From NCBI GenBank assembly GCA_018648925.1, contig JABGQE010000004.1:1-11029 (forward strand): 11,029 nt of DNA, given 5' to 3'. Made by a program: the position numbers and the translations under genes. Shown one piece after another: positions 1 through 5,165 of the stretch. Below the pieces are notes generated by a model. It saw only the letters and a program-made list of their open reading frames with translations, searched no databases and was not told the origin of the DNA. Every line of letters starts with the position of its first letter. Positions within the stretch are counted from its first letter, which is position 1. This stretch comes from a bacterium (lineage in GTDB: Bacteria > Patescibacteriota > Minisyncoccia > Phycocordibacterales > UBA2163).

Positions 1-251
1 ATGATCTCGTCTACATCTGGCTTTTGCATCTGACGTAAGAACTGCCGAGCATAAGCAGAGAGAGACTCTACATAACGCCTCTGCCCCTCGGCAAAGATAG
101 TATCAAATGCAAGAGACGACTTCCCTGAACCTGAAAGCCCGGTGAAAACCACCATCTTGTTCCTAGGCATCTCTACTGTTACATCCTTCAAGTTATGAGT
201 TCTTGCACCCTTTACTATTATTTTATCTGAATTTGTTTTTTCTTTTGACAT
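1..251 (-). CDS. uvrA: UvrABC excinuclease ATPase subunit A, N-terminal part (runs off the window)
   Basis: This is the first 83 codons of UvrA, the ABC-type ATPase that dimerises, scans DNA for bulky damage and loads UvrB in nucleotide excision repair. The visible protein opens with [20 protein letters not shown]. It then shows the UvrA-typical NLK, a Walker A site GLSGSGKSS (about residues 38-46) and the downstream [19 protein letters not shown] signature (about 52-70) that precedes the zinc-finger insertion region. The ATG at 249-251 is preceded by a strong purine-rich Shine-Dalgarno stretch (268-275, complement) about 13-16 bases away and by a good promoter. The rest of the gene lies before position 1. 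uvrB lies upstream on the same strand, separated by two small genes and a terminator, so uvrA looks independently transcribed. Identification is very secure. Confidence 0.97.
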   Translation of the reverse strand, partial: MSKEKTNSDKIIVKGARTHNLKDVTVEMPRNKMVVFTGLSGSGKSSLAFDTIFAEGQRRYVESLSAYARQFLRQMQKPDVDEI

Positions 252-264
252 AATACGTACAAAA

Positions 265-287
265 CCCCCTCCTTTCACTCTAGGGGG
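265..287 (-). promoter_or_regulatory. uvrA leader hairpin overlapping the Shine-Dalgarno sequence
   Basis: On the minus strand CCCCCT (282-287) can pair with AGGGGG (265-270) around an 11-base loop. The Shine-Dalgarno core AAAGGAGG (268-275) lies partly in the loop and partly in the 3' arm. Folding would limit ribosome access to the uvrA start. The pairing is seen directly; any regulatory role is inference. Confidence 0.4.
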
Positions 288-312
288 AGTAGTTAATTAA
301 TTTAGTACACAT

Positions 313-340
313 ATTATACATTAAAAATAAAATTTTGCAA
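313..340 (-). promoter_or_regulatory. Sigma70-type promoter of uvrA
   Basis: Minus strand: -35 TTGCAA (335-340), 16-base spacer, -10 TATAAT (313-318, perfect consensus). Transcription would start near 305, giving a leader of about 54 bases that contains the hairpin and Shine-Dalgarno sequence. The -35 box overlaps the T-tract of the terminator of the preceding gene. I see no LexA-type operator (no CTGT-N8-ACAG or GAAC-N4-GTTC) here. Confidence 0.7.
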
Positions 341-372
341 AAAGAAAAAGCCTTTCTTATGAAGACAAGGCT
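339..372 (-). terminator. Rho-independent terminator after the 59-residue gene
   Basis: Minus strand: AGCCTT (367-372) pairs with AAGGCT (349-354). Inside, after one bulged G, TCTT pairs with AAGA around a CAT loop. The hairpin is followed by a T-rich tract TTTTCTTTTT (339-348). The base of the stem touches the stop codon of the 59-residue gene, so termination is immediate and uvrA is separated from the upstream genes. Confidence 0.8.
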
Positions 373-551
373 CAGCTCTTTTCAAAGGGGTTAAGTGTTT
401 CAACAAACTTCCAGCACTCTTTGCAGTCTGCAAGATGCTCTGCCATAGATTCTAGAAGTTCATCATCTTCTAGAGTTCCTTCTATGCTATACATCGTCTT
501 TGCATATTCTTCTAATTCTTTTTCTGTGTAATGACTTGATGTATCTATCAT
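372..551 (-). CDS. Small HxxxCxxC protein, zinc-finger (anti-sigma zf-HC2)-like, 59 aa
   Basis: A 59-codon gene starting at ATG 549-551, with a near-ideal Shine-Dalgarno AAGGAG (557-562) 5 bases upstream and a terminator directly at its TGA stop. The protein is acidic and helical. It ends in EHLADCKECWKFVE (residues 38-51), with His39, Cys43 and Cys46 forming H-x3-C-x2-C, the signature of the zinc-binding anti-sigma domain (zf-HC2). The preceding ELEEY...LEDDELLESMAEHL also resembles that fold. His7 could be a further metal ligand. There is no membrane span here, but the gene just upstream on the same strand encodes a small single-span protein, so the two may act together. No sigma factor gene is visible. 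Coding status is well supported; an anti-sigma role is a guess from the motif. Confidence 0.75.
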   Translation of the reverse strand: MIDTSSHYTEKELEEYAKTMYSIEGTLEDDELLESMAEHLADCKECWKFVETLNPFEKS

Positions 552-628
552 ATCAACTCCTTATAAAATTATATAGAAAGAACAATTCACTTCAGAAAAT
601 ACAACTTAATGTTACATACTCTGAAATG

Positions 629-649
629 GAGGTAAAGTGGGTTTACCTC
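629..649. repeat. Perfect 8-bp inverted repeat (hairpin) between the two small genes
   Basis: GAGGTAAA (629-636) and TTTACCTC (642-649) flank a 5-base loop. The hairpin lies 36 bases after the stop of the 83-residue gene and about 80 bases before the 59-residue gene. Neither strand has a T-tract after it, so it is not a classic terminator. It could be an mRNA-stabilising or processing hairpin, or a protein-binding site. Confidence 0.5.
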
Positions 650-684
650 TATTGGTTTGCGGTACTTCGTGGGGAGATTATAAA

Positions 685-936
685 TTATAATTCTACATAT
701 AATGCAAATCTGCCATCTTTTATGAGAAGAGATAATTCTTTTTCTGATGTATATTCATCAAACGTAGGATAATCTCCGACATACTTTTCTTTTAAATCAA
801 CGACTGCTCTTTCATATTTTTGATACTTAGTATCATCAGTTTTCAAAGCAATTCCTATTACTAGAATAACAATGGATAATACTGGTATACATACAAAAAC
901 AAAAAATTTTCTATTACTCGCTAAGTCTCTTCTCAC
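685..936 (-). CDS. Small single-span membrane protein, unknown function, 83 aa
   Basis: The reading frame is open from TTG 963, but the Shine-Dalgarno AAGGAGG (942-948) lies inside that longer version, 5 bases before GTG 934-936. I therefore place the start at GTG. The protein begins MRRDLASNRK, then has one hydrophobic span (about residues 11-32, FVFVCIPVLSIVILVIGIAL). A charged, Tyr- and Lys-rich tail of about 50 residues follows, containing YQKYERAVVDLKEKY and DYPTFDEYTSEKEL. A short N-terminal basic end plus one span suggests a cytoplasmic N-terminus and an outside tail (inference). It lies 66 bases after uvrB and upstream of the 59-residue zinc-finger-like gene on the same strand. I do not recognise the family. 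Confidence 0.65.
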   Translation of the reverse strand: MRRDLASNRKFFVFVCIPVLSIVILVIGIALKTDDTKYQKYERAVVDLKEKYVGDYPTFDEYTSEKELSLLIKDGRFALYVEL

Positions 937-941
937 AACAA

Positions 942-948
942 CCTCCTT
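942..948 (-). promoter_or_regulatory. Shine-Dalgarno sequence deciding the GTG start of the 83-residue protein
   Basis: AAGGAGG on the minus strand, 5 bases before GTG 934-936. It is a full match to the anti-Shine-Dalgarno complement and lies downstream of the alternative TTG at 961-963, which itself has no such sequence. This favours the shorter protein. Confidence 0.75.
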
Positions 949-1002
949 GAAGAAATTCGCCAATCTGACGTATCTAAAAACATCTACGTAAAAAATAGCA
1001 CA

Positions 1003-3000
1003 TTATTGATTCTGTGTCAATACCCTAATTTCATCCCTTATTATCGCCGCGGTTTCAAAGTCTAATATTTTTACAGCATTATTCATAACTTTCTCTTTAT
1101 GCGCTATAAGCTTCTTTGGATTCTTTTTATACAATTCCCTATCTATAGTAAGTAGTGTCTCTACAGACTTCTGATGATCTGTACGCATCTGATCTGTAAT
1201 GTCTTTAATAGCCTTTATAATAGTCTTTGGGGTGATGTCGTGCTTTTTATTGTATGCAAGCTGGAGCTTTCTTCTTCTGTCTGTCTCACTCATTGCCTTT
1301 TCCATTGAGTTGGTAATCTTATCAGCATAAAGTATTACATGCCCGTCTACGTTACGTGCGGCTCTACCTATGGTCTGTATTAAGCTCGTCTCTGAACGCA
1401 AGAACCCTTCTTTGTCAGCATCAAGTATTCCTATCAATACCACTTCCGGTAAGTCTAAACCTTCACGAAGTAAGTTCACACCCACAAGCACATCAAACCC
1501 GCCCTTTCTAAATTCTGTAAGGATTCCTATTCTTTCTATTGTTTTAATATCACTGTGCAAATATTCTGCTTTCACACCCTTTTCTTTTAAGTACTCCGAA
1601 AGATCTTCTGCCATCTTTTTTGTAAGAGTTGTAGCTATTACTCGCCCACCTTTCTTTATAGTTTTTTCTGTTTCATTTATAAAATCAGTTATTTGTCCTT
1701 TATACTTACCCTTCTCCACCACAGGTCTTACGTCTATCTCTGGGTCAAGCAGTCCTGTCGGTCGTATGACTTGCTCTACTATGTTTTTACTATTCTCACC
1801 CTCATATACTCCGGGAGTCGCAGATGTATAAATACTCTGACCTACACGTTCTTCAAACTCTTCAAAGTTAAGAGGTCTGTTGTCTACTGCAGACGGCAAT
1901 CTAAAGCCAAAATCTACTAAAGTAGTCTTCCTTGATCTGTCCCCTGCGTACATACCACCAAGCTGTGGGACCGTCACATGTGATTCGTCTATTATTGTAA
2001 GAAAGTCCTTCGGAAAGTAAGAAAGCAAAGTATATGGAGGTTCACCTTCTTTACGCCCATCAAAATGCCTAGAGTAGTTTTCAATACCACTTGTATAGCC
2101 TATTTCTTTTATGAGAGCTAAGTCGTAGTTAGTTCTTCGTTTCAAACGCTCATGCTCAAGCACTTTACCTGCACGCTTAAAGTTTGCAAGTTGCTTAGTA
2201 AGCTCTACTTTGATGTCAGCTGCGGCGCGCTTTTTTTCGGCTTCTGGTGTTACAAAGTGCTTTGCTGGGAATAGAAAGAAAGACTCTATGCCTGCTTCTA
2301 ATATCATCCGCGAAATAGCATCTATTTTATTTATCTCAGATATAGAACTTCCCTCTAATTCTATTCTGTATATTACTTTTTCATTCACTGGCATTATCTC
2401 TAATACATTACCCATCGCTCTAAACTTCCCTGGTGTAAGATCAGCAGGTGTGCGTTCAAAGTAAATACCGATAAGCTTTCTTATAAAATCCGCTCGAGTT
2501 ATCTTTAGCCCCTTTTCAATCTTCAAGTTCACCTTTTCATATTCTACTGGATTACCAAGCCCGTAGATAGCAGAAACAGATGCAACTATGATTACATCTT
2601 TACGCGTAAGAAGTGCTTGGGTGGCTGCATGCCTTAACCTATCAATCTCTTCATTGATTTGTGTTTCTTTTTCTATATATGTGTCAGTCACTGGCATATA
2701 CGCTTCTGGCTGATAGTAATCATAATATGAGACAAAGTAATGCACGGCAGCATCTGGGAAAAACTCTCTGTACTCTTGAGCAAGTTGAGCTGCAAGCGTT
2801 TTGTTATGCGCTAAAACAAGCGTTGGCTTCTGAACCTTTTCAATAACGTTCGCAACAGTAAATGTCTTACCACTACCCGTCACACCCAAAAGCGTTTGGT
2901 GCTTTTCACCTTTCTTAAGCCCGTCTACCAACGACTTTATAGCCTTCGGCTGATCCCCCGCCGGCTTAAATTCTGACTTTAATTTGAATTTATTTTCCAT
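1003..3000 (-). CDS. uvrB: UvrABC excinuclease subunit B, full length
   Basis: UvrB is the damage-verifying helicase-like subunit of nucleotide excision repair. It is loaded by UvrA, opens the DNA, and recruits UvrC for incision. At 665 residues it has normal family length. Visible elements in order: Walker A GVTGSGKT (39-46); the Tyr-rich beta-hairpin YYDYYQPEAYMP (92-103) that inserts between strands; the DESH box (338-341); helicase motifs LREGLDLPEV (511-520) and QTIGRAARN (542-550); and a C-terminal UVR motif (about 630-663, LDFETAAIIRDEI) that contacts UvrC. The start ATG lies inside the end of tgt (11-base overlap), with AAAGGG (3005-3010) four bases upstream, so translation is probably coupled to tgt. 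All key residues look intact. Assignment is very secure. Confidence 0.98.
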   Translation of the reverse strand: MENKFKLKSEFKPAGDQPKAIKSLVDGLKKGEKHQTLLGVTGSGKTFTVANVIEKVQKPTLVLAHNKTLAAQLAQEYREFFPDAAVHYFVSYYDYYQPEAYMPVTDTYIEKETQINEEIDRLRHAATQALLTRKDVIIVASVSAIYGLGNPVEYEKVNLKIEKGLKITRADFIRKLIGIYFERTPADLTPGKFRAMGNVLEIMPVNEKVIYRIELEGSSISEINKIDAISRMILEAGIESFFLFPAKHFVTPEAEKKRAAADIKVELTKQLANFKRAGKVLEHERLKRRTNYDLALIKEIGYTSGIENYSRHFDGRKEGEPPYTLLSYFPKDFLTIIDESHVTVPQLGGMYAGDRSRKTTLVDFGFRLPSAVDNRPLNFEEFEERVGQSIYTSATPGVYEGENSKNIVEQVIRPTGLLDPEIDVRPVVEKGKYKGQITDFINETEKTIKKGGRVIATTLTKKMAEDLSEYLKEKGVKAEYLHSDIKTIERIGILTEFRKGGFDVLVGVNLLREGLDLPEVVLIGILDADKEGFLRSETSLIQTIGRAARNVDGHVILYADKITNSMEKAMSETDRRRKLQLAYNKKHDITPKTIIKAIKDITDQMRTDHQKSVETLLTIDRELYKKNPKKLIAHKEKVMNNAVKILDFETAAIIRDEIRVLTQNQ

Positions 3001-4189
3001 AATACCCTTTTAAAAACTCTTTCTTATGCTCGTCGAAGTTTTCATCTAGGATTGACTGGCGGATATTTTTTACCAAATTTACGATGAAGTAGAGGTTGTG
3101 GATTGAAGCTAAAGTTGCTGCGAACATTTCTTTCGCTCGGAACAGATGTGAGATATACGCTTTCGTATAGTTTTGACATGCATAACACTCACAATCCTCT
3201 TCTATCTTAGAAAAGTCTTTCGCATATTCTGCTTTTTCTATATTTATCCTTCCACTCTTTGTGTAGAGAGTACCATTGCGTGCAATCCTCGTCGGTGATA
3301 CACAATCAAACATATCCACGCCGTTTTCTATACCTATAAACAAATCTATCGGTTCCCCTATGCCGAGCAAATGCCTCGGCTTCTCTTCTGGTAAGATTTC
3401 ATTGACCCATGCAAGAGCTTCATCTAAATCTTCTTTACTAAACGAACCTCCGATACCAAATCCATCAAAGTCCATAGCTCCTATAACTTTCGCACTCTCT
3501 TTACGCAAATCCTCAAACCGCCCGCCTTGGACTATACCAAACAATGCCTGTTTCTCCTCACTTGGGTGCAAGGCACCCAAGTGGTTATGATGATCTAGAG
3601 AACGCTTTGCCCATCTGTGTGTGCGCTCCATCGCTTCTTTCTGATACTCATGCTCAGCAGTTGGTGAAGTACATTCATCAAATGCAAAGATAATGTCTGC
3701 ACCGATATTGTTCTGAATTTCTATTGATTTCTCTGGGGTAAAGTAATGTTTACTTCCGTCTATGTGTGACTGAAACTCCACACCTTCTTCGTCTATCTTT
3801 GCTAGCTTACAATGCTCACCTGAATCACATCCTTTTCTAGTGTCTCCTTTTGCGCTGAACTTATTCTCCCCCGTTCCAAACCCAGCACCGAGGGAAAACA
3901 CCTGAAAGCCTCCAGAGTCAGTAACTGTAGGACCTTTCCAATTCATAAACTTACCTATCCCACCGCCACCCTTGACTACATCGTCGCCCGGCTGTAAGTA
4001 CAAATGATAAGTGTTGCCAAGTACAGCTTGGGCACCGAGAGTGTTTACCATCTCAGGAGTGAGCGACTTTACAGTTGCTTTAGTCCCTACCACAGTAAAA
4101 GACGGCGTTTCTATAACACCATTTGGGGTTGTGAGCTTTCCTGCTCTACCGAGCTTTCCTTTTAATTTCTTCTCAATTTCAAATTCCAT
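2990..4189 (-). CDS. tgt: tRNA-guanine (queuine) transglycosylase
   Basis: TGT swaps guanine-34 in the anticodon of tRNAs for Asp, Asn, His and Tyr for the queuosine precursor preQ1. Visible: TDSGGFQVFSLG with catalytic Asp91; FDEC with Asp171; the GIGGSF substrate loop (246-251); the nucleophile Asp295 in FDCVSPTR; and zinc ligands C333-x-C335-x2-C338 with His364 (SIHNLYF). Its 399 residues exceed the roughly 375 usual for bacteria. The difference is mostly an insertion after FSLG (about 101-131) carrying Cys121, His126 and Cys127. The ATG has no Shine-Dalgarno sequence and sits only 14 bases past a hairpin terminator. The 3' end overlaps uvrB. No other queuosine gene is in view. Enzyme identity is very secure; the role of the insert is unknown. 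Confidence 0.96.
   Translation of the reverse strand: MEFEIEKKLKGKLGRAGKLTTPNGVIETPSFTVVGTKATVKSLTPEMVNTLGAQAVLGNTYHLYLQPGDDVVKGGGGIGKFMNWKGPTVTDSGGFQVFSLGAGFGTGENKFSAKGDTRKGCDSGEHCKLAKIDEEGVEFQSHIDGSKHYFTPEKSIEIQNNIGADIIFAFDECTSPTAEHEYQKEAMERTHRWAKRSLDHHNHLGALHPSEEKQALFGIVQGGRFEDLRKESAKVIGAMDFDGFGIGGSFSKEDLDEALAWVNEILPEEKPRHLLGIGEPIDLFIGIENGVDMFDCVSPTRIARNGTLYTKSGRINIEKAEYAKDFSKIEEDCECYACQNYTKAYISHLFRAKEMFAATLASIHNLYFIVNLVKNIRQSILDENFDEHKKEFLKGYYGK
3800..3889 (-). other. Insertion segment in TGT with extra Cys/His cluster
   Basis: Residues 101-130 of TGT, between FSLG and the conserved EEGVEFQSHIDGSKH. In classical bacterial TGTs (E. coli, Zymomonas) these two motifs are separated by only a few residues. 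The insert is Gly/Lys-rich and includes CDSGEHC. The comparison is from memory of the family. Confidence 0.6.
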
Positions 4190-4203
4190 ATATCAAAGAT
4201 AGC

Positions 4204-4234
4204 AAAAAACCGCTGTTATATCTAGCGGTTTTTT
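4204..4234 (-). terminator. Strong rho-independent terminator between fkbp and tgt
   Basis: Arms AAAAAACCGCT and AGCGGTTTTTT (4204-4214 and 4224-4234) form a perfect 11-bp stem with a 9-base loop and a terminal T-run. On the minus strand it follows fkbp by 24 bases. The same left-arm sequence with one change occurs again at 4250-4260, overlapping the fkbp stop codon, and could pair with the same right arm. The hairpin is symmetric, but no plus-strand gene reads into it. Confidence 0.85.
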
Positions 4235-4258
4235 GAAACGAATATGTCGAGCGGCTTT

Positions 4259-4792
4259 TTATTGAGCTGGAAGTTCGTTAACTCCTAACAATTCCACATC
4301 AAACAGAAGTGTTGAGTTTGCTGGGATTGCTCCGATTGCTCGGTCTCCATATGCCATATTTGCTGGAATCATAAGACTTCTCTTGCCTCCTACTTTCATA
4401 CCTGCAAATCCTTGCTCCCAACCTTGTATTACTTGTCCTGCTCCTAGGATAAATTGGAAAGGCTGACCTCTGTCTACTGAACTATCAAACTTTGTACCGT
4501 CTGTAAGAGTACCTGTGTAGTGCACTGTCACTACTTTACCTGCTACTGCCTCTTCCCCTGTTCCTACTACTGTATCTACTATTTTCATACCATTTATATC
4601 TATTATCTCTGGAGTTTTTTCTGTCTCCGCTGTTAATTCACTTAAAGATGCACTATTTTTACTTGAACTATCTTCATCTACTATTTTTCCTTTAGACACA
4701 AAACCTACAACAGATGCTGCTGCGAAAAAGAATAGTATTACTGCTAATGAGACATATATTGCTGTTTTTTCATTTTTGCCTAATTTCTTCAT
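4259..4792 (-). CDS. Membrane-anchored FKBP-type peptidyl-prolyl cis-trans isomerase
   Basis: A 177-residue protein that should speed folding of exported proteins by isomerising Xaa-Pro bonds outside the membrane. Layout: basic N-terminus (MKKLGKNEK), one hydrophobic span (about 11-33), a Ser/Glu-rich linker (about 35-65), then a complete FKBP domain (about 68-172). Conserved pocket residues are visible: Tyr92 in VHYTG, Phe102-Asp103 in KFDSS, Val121-Ile122 and Trp125 in GQVIQGWEQG, Tyr148 in MAYGD and Phe164 near the C-terminus. There is no cleavage site or lipobox Cys, so I expect an uncleaved anchor. It has its own promoter, divergent from secG, and no Shine-Dalgarno sequence before its ATG. 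Being next to secG fits an export-linked role (inference). Confidence 0.95.
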   Translation of the reverse strand: MKKLGKNEKTAIYVSLAVILFFFAAASVVGFVSKGKIVDEDSSSKNSASLSELTAETEKTPEIIDINGMKIVDTVVGTGEEAVAGKVVTVHYTGTLTDGTKFDSSVDRGQPFQFILGAGQVIQGWEQGFAGMKVGGKRSLMIPANMAYGDRAIGAIPANSTLLFDVELLGVNELPAQ

Positions 4793-4826
4793 AAGAATAG
4801 TGGATTAAGTTAATTTTTAATATTCT

Positions 4827-4855
4827 ATTATAATACCCTTTTTCTAGAAAATAAA
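4827..4855 (-). promoter_or_regulatory. Promoter of fkbp
   Basis: Minus strand: -10 TATAAT (4827-4832, perfect), 17-base spacer, weak -35 TTTATT (4850-4855). Start of transcription would be near 4820, leaving a leader of about 28 bases. The -35 and spacer lie inside the inverted repeat 4836-4860, which may be an operator. Confidence 0.55.
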
Positions 4856-4860
4856 AAGGG
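4836..4860. repeat. Inverted repeat in the fkbp/secG divergent promoter region
   Basis: CCCTTTTT (4836-4843) and AAAAAGGG (4853-4860) form an 8-bp inverted repeat. A perfect 12-bp palindrome TTTTCTAGAAAA (4840-4851) overlaps it. The 9-mer TTTTCTAGA recurs at 4902-4910 in the secG promoter spacer. This could be a regulator site, but the sequence is AT-rich and chance is possible. Confidence 0.4.
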
Positions 4861-4895
4861 GGCAGTATGTGGAAAACCTGTCTGTATAAATAGAC

Positions 4896-4923
4896 TTGAT
4901 ATTTTCTAGATATCTGCTATGCT
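4896..4923 (+). promoter_or_regulatory. Extended -10 promoter of secG operon, predicting a near-leaderless mRNA
   Basis: -35 TTGATA (4896-4901), 16-base spacer ending in TGC, -10 TATGCT (4918-4923), so an extended -10 element is present. Transcription would start near 4929-4931, only about 5 bases before the secG ATG at 4935, leaving no room for a Shine-Dalgarno sequence. Confidence 0.6.
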
Positions 4924-4934
4924 ACCTTTTATAT

Positions 4935-5165
4935 ATGGAAACAATATCTGAATTATTGCCGTATGCGCAAGTTGTCCTATCTATACTTCTAATAGGGGCA
5001 ATCATACTACAGCAGACAGGATCAAGTCTTGGAGGAGCTTTTGGTGGAGACAACTTCAGCGCAGGCTTTCACAAAAGACGAGGTTTTGAAAAACTATTAT
5101 TCAATGCGACAGTAGTAATCGCAGTGCTTTTTGCAATCACAGCATTTCTCGCGCTCATTATCTAA
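4935..5165 (+). CDS. secG: Preprotein translocase subunit SecG
   Basis: A 76-residue, two-span membrane protein, of typical SecG length. It stabilises the SecYE channel and promotes SecA-driven export. Span 1 is about residues 8-25. It is followed by the SecG hallmark QQTGSSLGGAFGGD (26-39), a Gly/Ser-rich cytosolic loop, a basic stretch HKRRG and span 2 (about 54-75). I chose ATG 4935 rather than the in-frame TTG at 4896, because 4896 is the -35 box of the promoter and the protein from 4935 matches the family N-terminus. No Shine-Dalgarno sequence precedes it. The stop is followed at once by the ATG of the solute-binding protein gene, so the two are surely cotranscribed. Confidence 0.93.
   Translation: METISELLPYAQVVLSILLIGAIILQQTGSSLGGAFGGDNFSAGFHKRRGFEKLLFNATVVIAVLFAITAFLALII

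Noticed and set aside
252..340. LexA/SOS operator upstream of uvrA
   Set aside because: Neither the Gram-negative CTGT-N8-ACAG nor the Gram-positive GAAC-N4-GTTC form is seen in this leader.
568..573. TATAAT on the minus strand as promoter of the 59-residue gene
   Set aside because: Transcription would start within the Shine-Dalgarno sequence (557-562), removing it, and no good -35 is present; more likely AT-rich chance.
500..772. Plus-strand frame spanning the two small minus-strand genes
   Set aside because: It covers the start regions of the 59- and 83-residue genes, which have strong Shine-Dalgarno sequences and a terminator in the opposite direction.
937..963. Longer version of the 83-residue protein from TTG 961-963
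   Set aside because: The extra codons contain the AAGGAGG that serves the GTG at 934-936, so the longer start would be coded by the ribosome binding site.
1370..1831. Open reading frame on the plus strand opposite uvrB (also 1693-1920, 2210-2464, 2661-2846)
   Set aside because: Fully inside the well-supported uvrB gene on the other strand; low-complexity Ser/Thr/Phe-rich translations typical of antisense shadows.
4896..4934. Extended SecG beginning at TTG 4896
   Set aside because: The added 13 codons overlap the -35 and -10 elements of the secG promoter, and the protein from ATG 4935 fits SecG.
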